From contig NZ_RYZK01000001.1 in assembly GCF_003990645.1 (NCBI RefSeq), positions 558,001-622,000 on the forward strand: a DNA stretch of 64,000 bases, in the 5' to 3' direction. Origin of the DNA: Shimia sediminis. GTDB taxonomy: Bacteria > Pseudomonadota > Alphaproteobacteria > Rhodobacterales > Rhodobacteraceae. Below the pieces are notes generated by a model, which saw only the letters and a list, made by a program, of their open reading frames with translations, did no database searches and was not told the DNA's origin. Numbering within the stretch: position 1 is the stretch's first letter; each line of letters begins with the position of its first letter. The position numbers and the translations under genes are program-made. Of the stretch, positions 45,687 through 54,732 are shown in pieces.

Positions 45687-46784
45687 TTATCCGATCATAC
45701 GGCCTGCACCCCCAGCTTGTGAACGATAATATTCACTCAACCGAATTAGCGCGATTCTGAGCACAATTTTGCCGGAACGCGCGGACCAGCCCAGGCGTTT
45801 TTCCGCGCTTTCCAGCCCTTCCAGGAAACAACAACACCGCAAAGCGACGTCAGCCAGCCCTTCGCCAAGCTCACGCACGGCCTGCGCAACACGTTCACGG
45901 GCCATGGCTGAGGGACCAGAGACGCCAAGATCTGTCACATACCCAAGACGATCTTCACCAGAGAGGAATTTTTTCCAGTTGCGCGAGTCGCGCGGGCCCA
46001 TCTGTGCCAGCTCAAAATCCTCGCGCAGCCGTTCACCCGCGGCCACCAGAAACTCATTCAAAAAGGGACTGCCATCTCGATCACGGCGACGCGCCAAGGC
46101 CGTCAAGGGAGAGTCAGCCATGGAAAACCGCATCGCCCGGCCCGTTGACGTGACAACCGGCCCACTTTCACAGGCATCGAAACCTGCCTGAGCCTCGGCA
46201 AAACCTTGGGCCTGGTTTTCAGTCTCAGCCAACAATTTGTTCAGTTCGCTGCGTCCGGCGGCGGTAATGCGGTAACGGGAAATTCGACCGGGATTGTCGC
46301 ACGAAATCCAATCCTTCAATACCATCGCCTGCGCTACGGCGCGATCGACCACGCCGGTTCGCGCAGTTGCGCCTTCTGCCTCGCGCACAACAACCGCCCG
46401 TTCCATATCCTGCGCAACGGCAAGCACCGCGCCAGTTTCACATAGACGCCGAAGAATACGCAGAGCTTCACGCTTCAAAGTTTCAGCATCCGGCAATTGA
46501 TCCATCTCCGTTTTTTCCACCACCATCGAGGCGCTCTCCTTGTTTTGCTTCTGGTGAGTGGGTCGAAGAAACAGCGGTGAAAGGCGGCTTAGAGCCTCGT
46601 CCATCAGCGGGTCATCACGCAGGCCTTCAAACTTGCGCACCTGACGTAGAACGGTCGAAGGATGGCAGTGTTGTTGGCGTGCGATCTTGCGGATCGACAG
46701 CCCCTGCTCAGTGTGCAAAAGGTAGCGCTTGGCCGCCTCTGGCACCCAGTCCCGTACAGCTATATGTTGATCGATTGCAGCCAT
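45687..46784 (-). CDS. Helix-turn-helix protein with DUF6456
   Basis: A 365-aa regulator-like protein. An N-terminal helix-turn-helix (about 27-56, GLSIRKIARQQHCHPSTVLR) is followed by a central winged-helix-like region (RISRYRITAAGRSELNKLLAE) and a C-terminal DUF6456 domain (about 230-345) with SPLTALARRRDRDG, LGWSARSGKIVLRIALIRL and EYY. DUF6456 proteins are conserved in Rhodobacterales, with no established function known to me. It is divergent from the DUF6477 gene across 230 bp of AT-rich DNA, a pairing that suggests shared control. Confidence 0.82.
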   Translation of the reverse strand: MAAIDQHIAVRDWVPEAAKRYLLHTEQGLSIRKIARQQHCHPSTVLRQVRKFEGLRDDPLMDEALSRLSPLFLRPTHQKQNKESASMVVEKTEMDQLPDAETLKREALRILRRLCETGAVLAVAQDMERAVVVREAEGATARTGVVDRAVAQAMVLKDWISCDNPGRISRYRITAAGRSELNKLLAETENQAQGFAEAQAGFDACESGPVVTSTGRAMRFSMADSPLTALARRRDRDGSPFLNEFLVAAGERLREDFELAQMGPRDSRNWKKFLSGEDRLGYVTDLGVSGPSAMARERVAQAVRELGEGLADVALRCCCFLEGLESAEKRLGWSARSGKIVLRIALIRLSEYYRSQAGGAGRMIG

Positions 46785-47014
46785 TTTGCTCCGTACAGGT
46801 CAGTTTGGTTCACCTGTTTGTGCACAGGTTTTCCCTCAAATTATCCACAAATTAGGTTCGATTTGTTACTCAGCTGTTAATATCTTCCCATATTCAGATC
46901 ATTGTTTCCAAATCATAAACAGTCGAAAAACCTCCCGTTCGCCGAAATCGAAATCAACGCAACACCCGCTTAGGTTGTGCGAAAGCTGAGTTCGTTCAAC
47001 AAGAGGACACTGCT

Positions 47015-47302
47015 ATGAAAGATCTGCTGAGCTTGCTGAAAGACCTGCGTCGCCCACGCCTGCTAATTCAGGCCGCCCGGTTGGGTGTCGACGACTATCG
47101 CCGCGACATCCACCTGCGCACGCACCTTGGATACGGCAACCTGCCCAAACATGGGTCCGCATTAATCCAATTGGTCGAGAAGGAGAGTGTGATGAATAGC
47201 GAGCGTAAAGACGGCGATACCAGTTACTCTGTTGCGCGGCACGTTGATCTTCTGATTGCTATCATGGGCGAGGCCCGTCTGATGCGGGCCTCGCAGCCGT
47301 AG
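47015..47302 (+). CDS. DUF6477 small protein
   Basis: A 95-aa protein matching DUF6477: a basic N-terminus (MKDLLSLLKDLRRPRLLIQA), GVDDYRRDIHL, a short central helix and ARHVDLLIAIMGEARLM. It has no signal peptide or membrane helix. The LRRPRLLIQAARLG stretch is positively charged and may bind nucleic acid or membrane; that is inference. ATG 47015 is preceded by AAGAGGACACTGCT. Paired divergently with the DUF6456 gene and convergent with the MttB-family gene, 19 bp apart. Confidence 0.8.
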   Translation: MKDLLSLLKDLRRPRLLIQAARLGVDDYRRDIHLRTHLGYGNLPKHGSALIQLVEKESVMNSERKDGDTSYSVARHVDLLIAIMGEARLMRASQP

Positions 47303-47321
47303 TTCTAAGTCGCGGGATTGC

Positions 47322-48866
47322 CTACATGAAGGAATCTGGCATGGCTTCCTTTTTCTTTGCGACATAGGCGTTCAGTGCCTCTTCGATACCCGAGTCGAGC
47401 TCCGGTTTCTGATAGTCGCCCAAAAGCTTTGCCACCCGATCAGAAGCCAGCGTGCGGGTGTCGCGCGCGCCCTCTTCTTCCCAAGTTTCATAAGGTTTGT
47501 AGTCCAGCACTTCCGACTTCCAGAATGCTGTTTTAAAGTTGGCTTGTGTATGCGCACAACCCAAATAGTGACCGCCGGGACCAACTTCACGGATTGCGTC
47601 CATTGCCTGGGCATCTTCTGAGACCGATACACCCTTTGCAAGCGCGTGCAGCGTTCCCAGCTGATCAGCATCCATGACAAACTTCTCAAAGTCCGCCACC
47701 AGACCACCTTCAAGCCAGCCACAGGCGTGCAACATGAAATTCACGCCGGACATCAATCCCATGTTGAGCGAGTTTGCAGTCTCGTAAGCCGCTTGGGCGT
47801 CAGGCAATTTGGAACCACAGAACGATCCGGCTGAACGGTAGGGCAAGCCCAACCGTCTTGCCAGTTGACCAGCGCCGTATGTAATCAACGAGGCCTCTGG
47901 TGTCCCAAAGGTCGGCGCGCCCGAGTTCATGTCAATTGACGACACGAAAGCACCAAAGATCGCGGGAGCGCCGGGGCGTACCAGTTGGTTGTAGGCCACA
48001 CCGGCCAGAACTTCGGCCAATACCTGCGTCAATGTCCCTGCAACCGAAACGGGCGCCATGGCACCACCTACGATAAAGGGTGAAATGATGCAGGCTTGAT
48101 TGTTTTGAGCGTAGATCTCAAGCGATCCCATCATGACATCGTCAAAGGTCATTGGTGAGTTGATGTTGGTCAGCGAAGTCATGACAGTGTTCTGTTGAAC
48201 AAAGTCCTCACCAAACAGGATGCCACACATGTCCACCGAATCCTGCGCACGGCTGGGTTCAGTCACGGACCCCATGAACGGCTTGTCGGACAAGGTCATA
48301 TGCGCCATCAGCATATCAAGGTGGCGCTTGTTCACGGGAACATCTGTGGGCTCACACACCGTTCCACCCGAGTGATGCAGCCATTTCGACATATAGGCCA
48401 GCTTCACAAACTTGTTGAAGTCATCCATCGTGGCATACCGACGTCCCCCCGCAACATCGCGGACGAAAGGCGGACCATAAACCGGCGCCAGAACCAGGTT
48501 CTTGCCGCCAACCACAACCGATCTTTCCGGATTGCGAGCGTGCTGGGTGAATTCGGAAGGAGCTGTCGCGCATAGCTTGCGCGCCAGGCCGCGTGGAATA
48601 CGCACGCGTTCGCCGTCAATGTCAGCGCCCGCATTCCGCCAACGCTCTAGAGCTGCGGGATTGTCAACAAAGTTAACACCCACCTCTTCCAGAATGGTTT
48701 CAGCGTTGTACTCAATGATCTCGAGCGCCTCTTCATTCAGAATTTCGAAATTCGGGATGTTTCGCTCAATGAACTTGGCCGTCTCAAACGAAACAGCTCC
48801 GCGTTCTGCGCGACGCGCGGCACCACCGCCTCCGCGCCCTCTACGACGTTCTCTGGCTTCTGACAT
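47322..48866 (-). CDS. Trimethylamine-methyltransferase (MttB) family protein, non-pyrrolysine
   Basis: A 514-aa TIM-barrel methyltransferase of the MttB superfamily. The family features FEILNEEALEIIEYNAETIL, GGAMAPVSVAGTLTQ, FMLHACGWLEGGL and GPGGHYLGCAHTQ are visible. The frame is unbroken with no internal TAG, so it lacks pyrrolysine and belongs with the glycine-betaine-type (MtgB-like) enzymes that demethylate quaternary amines onto a corrinoid protein. The N-terminal 25 residues are Arg/Gly-rich (ARERRRGRGGGGAARR), an unusual extension. No corrinoid gene is adjacent; one lies at 2824-3522. Confidence 0.88.
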   Translation of the reverse strand: MSEARERRRGRGGGGAARRAERGAVSFETAKFIERNIPNFEILNEEALEIIEYNAETILEEVGVNFVDNPAALERWRNAGADIDGERVRIPRGLARKLCATAPSEFTQHARNPERSVVVGGKNLVLAPVYGPPFVRDVAGGRRYATMDDFNKFVKLAYMSKWLHHSGGTVCEPTDVPVNKRHLDMLMAHMTLSDKPFMGSVTEPSRAQDSVDMCGILFGEDFVQQNTVMTSLTNINSPMTFDDVMMGSLEIYAQNNQACIISPFIVGGAMAPVSVAGTLTQVLAEVLAGVAYNQLVRPGAPAIFGAFVSSIDMNSGAPTFGTPEASLITYGAGQLARRLGLPYRSAGSFCGSKLPDAQAAYETANSLNMGLMSGVNFMLHACGWLEGGLVADFEKFVMDADQLGTLHALAKGVSVSEDAQAMDAIREVGPGGHYLGCAHTQANFKTAFWKSEVLDYKPYETWEEEGARDTRTLASDRVAKLLGDYQKPELDSGIEEALNAYVAKKKEAMPDSFM

Positions 48867-48993
48867 GTCTTATCCTCACCCCAAGGTGTTACGTTTCTGA
48901 TCTATTTCTTAGACCGCGCAAGCACCGGCCCGCCGTAGAATTGCGGCTATTGAGGTTGAAAAGCGACATTGTCGGTTTTTGCCGGGCAAGCGT

Positions 48994-49698
48994 TCATGTC
49001 TCAGACACAGCGTCCCAGTTGAGCGCACCGATACGTTCGTCGATCATTAATGGCGCTACGATCTGGTCTATTGTCTCTTCCAAGAGATCATTGACAGCCA
49101 GCATGATTTCCAACGTCGTATCGTCGCCAGATTTGGTTATATCGAACCCCAACAGTCGAACACCGCGCTGAGACAGAGATTGAACGGCGAACGTGCGCAC
49201 TTTGCCAGCGCTTTTTTCAGCACACTTCAGGCTCACCTTGTATTCCTGCTCTAAGGGCACACCCGCTTTGGTCTTACTTTTAAGTGTCTTCACCAGTGGG
49301 CGAAGTCCAAGGTTGACAAAAATAACAACCCCTGTGGCCAGTAGTGACAAAGCAACAGCCCCTGCCCCGGCCATCAGACCAACCGCCGCCGAACACCAGA
49401 GCGTCGCCGCGGTGTTGAGCCCATGCACAGTAAAGCCATTTCGAAATATGATCCCCGCGCCTAGAAATCCAATGCCGGACACCACCTGAGCCCCTACTCT
49501 CGTTGGACTCAGTTCATCTGGAAACAGGGATGAAAACACCACAAAACACGCCGCCCCCAGAGCAACGAGAGCGTTGGTTCGAAGCCCTGCCATGCGTTGC
49601 CGTACCTGCCGCTCGGATCCAATCAGAGCACCACATGCCACCGCAATCGCAAGGTTCATCGCAACTTCACCCAGCTGGATGACTGAAATGCCCATCAT
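48994..49698 (-). CDS. MgtC/SapB family membrane protein
   Basis: A 234-aa protein with about five hydrophobic segments in its first 140 residues. The MgtC signatures are GALIGSERQVRQRMAGLRTN, FLGAGIIFR and GLNTAATLWCSAAVGLMAGAG, followed by a C-terminal ACT-like cytoplasmic domain with two Cys-containing strands. MgtC proteins modulate F-type ATPase or Mg2+ homeostasis in intracellular pathogens; in free-living bacteria the role is unclear. Two adjacent ATG codons (49698, 49695) are possible starts. It lies 127 bp upstream of the MttB-family gene on the same strand. Confidence 0.9.
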   Translation of the reverse strand: MMGISVIQLGEVAMNLAIAVACGALIGSERQVRQRMAGLRTNALVALGAACFVVFSSLFPDELSPTRVGAQVVSGIGFLGAGIIFRNGFTVHGLNTAATLWCSAAVGLMAGAGAVALSLLATGVVIFVNLGLRPLVKTLKSKTKAGVPLEQEYKVSLKCAEKSAGKVRTFAVQSLSQRGVRLLGFDITKSGDDTTLEIMLAVNDLLEETIDQIVAPLMIDERIGALNWDAVSET

Positions 49699-49909
49699 TC
49701 AAACCATTCCCGTCCTATTCCAAGCAATTCATGCCTGTTCTGCATATGCATTGCATATACATTTGCTACACTTCAATAGGTTTTATCGCTTGCCTGTCGA
49801 TTCATCGTGCGACACTGAATTCGCACTATGAGTTTCTGTTTAGGCACGATGTGACGCCTACTCGCCCTTACCTCTTGCGGAAATCCTGATGGTCATTTAA
49901 TGCGCAGGC

Positions 49910-51469
49910 ATGAGTGACACATCCCACGCCCGCCTTCTCATCATCGACTTCGGCAGCCAGGTGACGCAGCTCATTGCGCGCCGCCTGCGTGAACTGAACG
50001 TCTACTGCGAAATCCACCCCTACCAGAACGTGACCATGGACACGGTCCGCGAGATGGCGCCCAAGGCGATTATCTTCTCCGGCGGCCCCGACAGCGTCAC
50101 GCGCGAGGGCAGCCCACGCGCCCCACAAGAGATTTTCGACTACGGCGTGCCGATCCTCGGCATTTGCTACGGTCAGCAAGTCATGATGCACCAGCTCGGC
50201 GGCAAGGTCGAAAGCGGCCATGGCACTGCCGAATTTGGCCGCGCCTTTGTCACACCAAAAAACAGCCTCGACATCCTCGATGGCTGGTTTGCAGAAGGTG
50301 ACGAGCAGGTCTGGATGTCCCACGGCGACCACGTATCGCAAATCGCACCGGGGTTTGAGGTCTACGGCACCTCCCCCAACGCGCCCTTCGCCATCACTGC
50401 CGACACTGACCGCCACTTCTATGCAGTGCAGTTCCACCCCGAGGTGCACCACACCCCGAACGGCGCGAAACTCTACGAAAACTTCGTGAAACTCGCCGGT
50501 TTTGCAGGCGACTGGACCATGGGCGCCTACCGTGACGAGATGATCGCCAAGATCCGCGAACAGGTCGGCGACAAGAAAGTCATCTGCGGCCTCTCCGGCG
50601 GCGTCGACTCCTCGGTTGCCGCGATCCTGATCCACGAGGCCATTGGTGACCAGCTGACCTGCGTCTTTGTTGACCACGGTCTGTTGCGCAAAAACGAAGC
50701 CGAAGAAGTCATCGGCATGTTCCGCGACAACTACAACATTCAACTGATTGCCGCGGATGAGGCCGATCTGTTTTTGGGCGAACTCAATGGTCAGTCCGAC
50801 CCCGAGACCAAGCGCAAGATCATCGGTAAGCTCTTCATCGACGTGTTCCAGAAACACGCCGACACCATCGAAGGTGCCGAATTCCTTGCCCAGGGTACGC
50901 TTTACCCGGACGTGATCGAGTCGGTCAGCTTTTCCGGTGGTCCATCGGTCACCATCAAGAGCCACCACAACGTCGGTGGCCTGCCCGAGAAAATGGGCCT
51001 CAAACTGGTCGAACCGCTGCGCGAACTCTTCAAAGACGAGGTCCGCGCCCTTGGCCGCGAACTCGGGCTGCCGCAAAGCTTCATTGGCCGCCACCCCTTC
51101 CCGGGACCGGGCCTTGCCATACGGTGCCCCGGTGAAATCACCACTCAGAAACTCGACATCCTGCGCGAAGCCGACGCGGTCTATATCGACCAAATCCGCA
51201 AGCACGGGCTTTATGACGAGATCTGGCAGGCCTTTGTGGCGATCCTGCCCGTTCGCACCGTCGGCGTCATGGGCGATGGCCGGACCTATGACTATGCCTG
51301 CGCCCTGCGTGCCGTAACCTCGGTCGACGGGATGACCGCTGACTACTACCCTTTTACCCACGAGTTTCTTGGTGAAACCGCGACGCGGATCATCAACGAG
51401 GTCAAAGGTATCAACCGCGTCACCTATGACGTGACCTCCAAACCCCCAGGCACGATTGAGTGGGAGTGA
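49910..51469 (+). CDS. guaA: GMP synthase (glutamine-hydrolysing)
   Basis: A 519-aa enzyme converting XMP to GMP. The glutamine amidotransferase domain carries nucleophile Cys86 (GICYGQQ) and [11 protein letters not shown]; the ATP-pyrophosphatase domain has [10 protein letters not shown]; the C-terminal dimerisation domain ends [18 protein letters not shown], the normal terminus. Codon use is very GC-rich and C-ending, typical of a highly expressed gene, which creates a 497-codon open frame on the opposite strand that is not a gene. Followed by two palindromes. Confidence 0.97.
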   Translation: MSDTSHARLLIIDFGSQVTQLIARRLRELNVYCEIHPYQNVTMDTVREMAPKAIIFSGGPDSVTREGSPRAPQEIFDYGVPILGICYGQQVMMHQLGGKVESGHGTAEFGRAFVTPKNSLDILDGWFAEGDEQVWMSHGDHVSQIAPGFEVYGTSPNAPFAITADTDRHFYAVQFHPEVHHTPNGAKLYENFVKLAGFAGDWTMGAYRDEMIAKIREQVGDKKVICGLSGGVDSSVAAILIHEAIGDQLTCVFVDHGLLRKNEAEEVIGMFRDNYNIQLIAADEADLFLGELNGQSDPETKRKIIGKLFIDVFQKHADTIEGAEFLAQGTLYPDVIESVSFSGGPSVTIKSHHNVGGLPEKMGLKLVEPLRELFKDEVRALGRELGLPQSFIGRHPFPGPGLAIRCPGEITTQKLDILREADAVYIDQIRKHGLYDEIWQAFVAILPVRTVGVMGDGRTYDYACALRAVTSVDGMTADYYPFTHEFLGETATRIINEVKGINRVTYDVTSKPPGTIEWE

Positions 51470-51531
51470 CCACAGTCGAACTCATCTATGAAAGCCACGG
51501 CCTTGCATGGCGGTTTCTTTGTTAAAAGACG

Positions 51532-51584
51532 GGAAATTCTTCTAGAAGAATTTCCTACACGCAGAATTTTCTAGAAAATTCTGC
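51532..51584. repeat. Two adjacent perfect 24-bp palindromes centred on TCTAGA
   Basis: GGAAATTCTTCT/AGAAGAATTTCC (51532-51555) and GCAGAATTTTCT/AGAAAATTCTGC (51561-51584) are both perfect palindromes, separated by TACAC. Both contain the core AATT-N2-TCTAGA-N2-AATT. They begin 62 bp after guaA and end 38 bp before the next gene. They could fold as RNA hairpins, act as protein-binding dyads, or be members of a dispersed repeat family. Confidence 0.9.
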
Positions 51585-51622
51585 CCCCTTCCGCGACAAG
51601 TGTCTGGAAGCGAGGGAAAAAC

Positions 51623-51976
51623 ATGTTGAAACGGATATGCACTGCGGCGCTATTGGCCGGGACATCGGCCCAGGCTGACCCCCCTTTTGTTTGTCAAGGC
51701 CATGACCCCGATTGGTACCTCACTCTCGCTGGCCCGGTTGCCCAATTCGACTATCTTCGCAAGAACACCTTCGACATCCCGCAGACGAATACAGCCGAAG
51801 GCCGTGACTGGCCGCGCGCTTACACGCTGATTGCCGAGTTCGACACGGCCATTGTCCTCTTTGATGAAGCGGTCTGCGATCTCGAAGGCCGCCCATGGCC
51901 GATCACAGCCCACATCCTGACCCAACGCGGTCAAACGCCTATCCTGTTGACAGGGTGCTGCACGGTGGCGGAATGA
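51623..51976 (+). CDS. Small periplasmic protein
   Basis: A 117-aa protein with a probable signal peptide (MLKRICTAALLAGTSAQA, cleavage after AQA). The mature part starts DPPFVCQGHDPDWYLTLAG, resembling bacterial COG3650/META-like extracytoplasmic domains with a conserved Cys and GxxPxWxL pattern. A second Cys pair (TGCCTVAE) is at the C-terminus. Function unknown. It is coupled to the downstream transporter by ATGA overlap. Confidence 0.7.
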   Translation: MLKRICTAALLAGTSAQADPPFVCQGHDPDWYLTLAGPVAQFDYLRKNTFDIPQTNTAEGRDWPRAYTLIAEFDTAIVLFDEAVCDLEGRPWPITAHILTQRGQTPILLTGCCTVAE

Positions 51977-52845
51977 GTGAAACCCTCAGGGCGGCGCTCT
52001 GGATGAGTGGCGCAATTCTCTCTTTTTCGTCCATGGCCATCGCAGGGCGCGCCGTTTCCTTTGAACTCGATACATTCGAAATCATGATGTTTCGCAGCTT
52101 TGTTGGTGTCATCATCGTCTTGTTCGTCTCGGCCATTGCAGGAACACAAAACCAGATCACCAGACGCTCGCTCGGCGTGCACCTCTTTCGCAACATGGCT
52201 CATTTCACCGGTCAGAACCTTTGGTTCTACGCCATCACAGTGATCCCGCTGGCTCAGGTTTTTGCCTTGGAATTCACATCACCGCTCTGGGTTCTCATCC
52301 TCTCACCTTTCATTCTCGGCGAACGCCTCACCCGCACGCGCACAATCGCAGCGATCATCGGCTTTGTTGGCATTCTTGTGGTGGCGCGCCCAGGAGCGAC
52401 CCCAATCAACCTTGGTCTCGTCACTGCGGGTCTTTCCGCCATCGGTTTTGCGTTCTCGATCATCCTGACGAAACGCCTAACCCGCACAGAAACCATCACC
52501 TGCATCCTTTTCTATCTGACAACGATGCAGGCGGTGTTTGGCATCCTCTTCGCAGGCTGGGACATGGACATTGCGCTGCCTTCGGTGCAAAGCATGCCCT
52601 GGTTGGTGCTGATTGGCTGCGCCGGTCTTCTCGCCCACTTTTGCCTCACCACGGCCCTCAGCATCGCACCCGCGACAGTTGTTGTGCCAATTGACTTTAT
52701 CCGCCTGCCCGCCATAGCCGTTATAGGAATGCTGTTTTACAATGAACCCTTGGATATCTTCGTTATCATCGGAGCAGTCCTGATCTTTGGCGGCAACTAC
52801 TACAACATCCTTGCAGAAACACGGCGACCCAGAGAGAACGCATAA
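51973..52845 (+). CDS. EamA/DMT-family transporter
   Basis: A 290-aa membrane protein with ten predicted helices in two EamA repeats (about 5-135 and 150-285). Typical segments are MFRSFVGVIIVLFVSA, NLWFYAITVIPLAQVFALEF and GFVGILVVARPG. Members export metabolites such as amino acids or nucleosides; the substrate is not inferable. ATG 51973 overlaps the stop of the periplasmic-protein gene; the longer frame into that gene is not used. Confidence 0.88.
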   Translation: MSETLRAALWMSGAILSFSSMAIAGRAVSFELDTFEIMMFRSFVGVIIVLFVSAIAGTQNQITRRSLGVHLFRNMAHFTGQNLWFYAITVIPLAQVFALEFTSPLWVLILSPFILGERLTRTRTIAAIIGFVGILVVARPGATPINLGLVTAGLSAIGFAFSIILTKRLTRTETITCILFYLTTMQAVFGILFAGWDMDIALPSVQSMPWLVLIGCAGLLAHFCLTTALSIAPATVVVPIDFIRLPAIAVIGMLFYNEPLDIFVIIGAVLIFGGNYYNILAETRRPRENA

Positions 52846-52905
52846 CCGTTTGACCCAAGGCCCTGTGCCCGTTACCAAAACGCCCAACACTGTTAAGGTT
52901 CGGGC

Positions 52906-53763
52906 ATGATCTATTCTTCCGCACAAAGCTGGCGCAATGCTGCCCGCAAAAAAGTTCTACTCTTTGGGATGTCAGGTCTGGGCAAGACCCATGTCTCGAA
53001 TGTTCTGCGTGATAACGGCGACTGGTTTCACTACTCGATCGATTATCGAATTGGCACGCGTTACATGGGCGAATACATCGCGGATAACGCCAAGCGCGAA
53101 GCGATGAAAAACCCGTTCCTGCGCGAGCTGTTGCTGTCGGATTCGATTTTTATCGGCTCCAACATCACCTTCAACAACCTCGCGCCGCTGTCGACCTACC
53201 TTGGCAAGCCTGGCGACCCCAATCAAGGCGGCGTACCCTTTGCCGAATACCTGCGCCGGCAGGAACAACACCGCGAGGCCGAGATCGCCTCGCTTCTTGA
53301 CACCGCGCATTTCATTGACCGCGCCCATGACCTATATGGATATGACCATTTTGTCTGCGATACCGGCGGATCCATCTGCGAGGTAGTTGACCCCGACAAC
53401 CCGGACGATCCGGTTCTGAAGTCACTCTCGGAAAACACTCTCATGGTTTGGATCCAAGGGTCTGACGCCCACGCTGCGGAGCTGGCGCGCCGTTTCGACA
53501 AAGCGCCCAAGCCCATGTATTATCAGCCGGAATTCCTGATCGCGCGTTGGCAAGAGTACCTTGACCAAAACGATCTTACGGAAGAACAGGTTGATCCCGA
53601 CACCTTTGTCCGCTGGACCTATGCTGCGGCGCTTGCTCATCGTCAGCCGCTTTATGCGGGCATGGCAAAATGGGGGGTCACCGTGACGGCCGAAGAGGTC
53701 GCCAAGGTCAAAACAACACAGGATTTCGACGACCTCATCGCGATGTCTCTTGAGCGCACCTAA
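52906..53763 (+). CDS. P-loop NTPase of unknown function
   Basis: A 285-aa cytoplasmic protein. A Walker A motif GMSGLGKTH is at 21-28 and a Walker-B-like FVCDTGGSICEVVD near residue 148. WFHYSIDYRIGTRYMGEYI follows the P-loop, suggesting a kinase-like (adenylate-kinase fold) nucleoside or small-molecule NTPase. No transmembrane or DNA-binding segment is apparent. I do not recognise a named family. It has its own ribosome region and is followed by metA after 45 bp on the same strand, so co-transcription is possible but a link to methionine synthesis is unproven. Confidence 0.75.
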   Translation: MIYSSAQSWRNAARKKVLLFGMSGLGKTHVSNVLRDNGDWFHYSIDYRIGTRYMGEYIADNAKREAMKNPFLRELLLSDSIFIGSNITFNNLAPLSTYLGKPGDPNQGGVPFAEYLRRQEQHREAEIASLLDTAHFIDRAHDLYGYDHFVCDTGGSICEVVDPDNPDDPVLKSLSENTLMVWIQGSDAHAAELARRFDKAPKPMYYQPEFLIARWQEYLDQNDLTEEQVDPDTFVRWTYAAALAHRQPLYAGMAKWGVTVTAEEVAKVKTTQDFDDLIAMSLERT

Positions 53764-53808
53764 CCCAAACAATAGATCAATTATCACTTCATATCTGGAA
53801 CACATCCC

Positions 53809-54732
53809 ATGCCTATCAAACTGCCTTCGGACCTGCCTGCCTTTGACGTGCTCTCGCGCGAAGGCGTCATGGTCATGTCCGAAAGCCAGGCAATGCGGCA
53901 GGATATTCGTCCTCTTCGGATTGGTCTTCTCAACCTTATGCCCAAGAAGATCCAAACCGAGAACCAATTTGCCCGCTTGATTGGCGCCACCGCGCTGCAG
54001 ATCGAGCTCTCTCTGATCCGCATGAGCGAACACAAGACACGCAACACCGCAGCAGAGCATATGGCCGAGTTCTATCGCCCCTTTTCCGAGGTCAAAGCCT
54101 CTGGCGAGAAATTCGACGGCATCATTATCACCGGTGCCCCTATCGAGCATATGCCGTTCGATGACGTGACATATTGGCAAGAACTTTGCGAAGTTTTCGA
54201 ATGGACGCAAACCCATGTGCATTCCACATTTGGCGTGTGTTGGGGTGGGATGGCGATGATCAACTATTTCCACGGGGTCAAAAAACACATTCTGGACGCC
54301 AAGGCCTTTGGCTGCTTTCGCCATCGTAATATGGATGCGACATCCCACTACCTGCGCGGGTTCTCGGACGATTGCGTGATCCCTGTCAGCCGGTGGACCG
54401 AAATGAGGCAAGATGAAATTGAAGCAGCTGCAGGCCTAAAAACGTTGCTCTACAGTGATGAGGTGGGTCCCTGTCTGGTCGAAGATCCCGACCACGGTGC
54501 GCTCTACATCTTCAACCACTTCGAATACGACAGCGATACCCTGAAGCAGGAATATGACCGCGACGTGGCTGAGGGCACACCGATCAACGTGCCGATCAAC
54601 TACTACCCGGGCGACGACCCCAGCAAACCGCCGCTCAATCGCTGGCGCAGCCATGCACATCTGCTCTATGGCAACTGGATCACCGACATCTACGAGACCA
54701 CACCGTATGATATGAACGAGATTGGGCGCTAG
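53809..54732 (+). CDS. metA: Homoserine O-acyltransferase of the MetA family (predicted acetyl-CoA type)
   Basis: A 307-aa enzyme of methionine biosynthesis. The catalytic Cys144 is in [10 protein letters not shown], with His237 and Glu239 in FNHFEYD. At the acyl-specificity position (Gly111 in E. coli), this protein has Glu113 in TGAPIEHMP. In characterised MetA enzymes Glu there means acetyl-CoA, Gly means succinyl-CoA, so O-acetylhomoserine is the predicted product. Its 3' end overlaps the next start by 11 bp. The 45 bp upstream show no SAM-II riboswitch. Confidence 0.95.
   Translation: MPIKLPSDLPAFDVLSREGVMVMSESQAMRQDIRPLRIGLLNLMPKKIQTENQFARLIGATALQIELSLIRMSEHKTRNTAAEHMAEFYRPFSEVKASGEKFDGIIITGAPIEHMPFDDVTYWQELCEVFEWTQTHVHSTFGVCWGGMAMINYFHGVKKHILDAKAFGCFRHRNMDATSHYLRGFSDDCVIPVSRWTEMRQDEIEAAAGLKTLLYSDEVGPCLVEDPDHGALYIFNHFEYDSDTLKQEYDRDVAEGTPINVPINYYPGDDPSKPPLNRWRSHAHLLYGNWITDIYETTPYDMNEIGR

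Noticed and set aside
49868-51361. 497-codon open frame on the minus strand
   Set aside because: It is fully antisense to guaA, whose C-ending codons create stop-free complementary frames. Its translation is His/Val/Asp-rich without a recognisable domain.
53764-53808. SAM-II riboswitch before metA
   Set aside because: Only 45 bp are available and no stem or pseudoknot arms are visible.
53422-54411. 329-codon minus-strand frame
   Set aside because: Antisense to the P-loop gene and metA; no domain visible.
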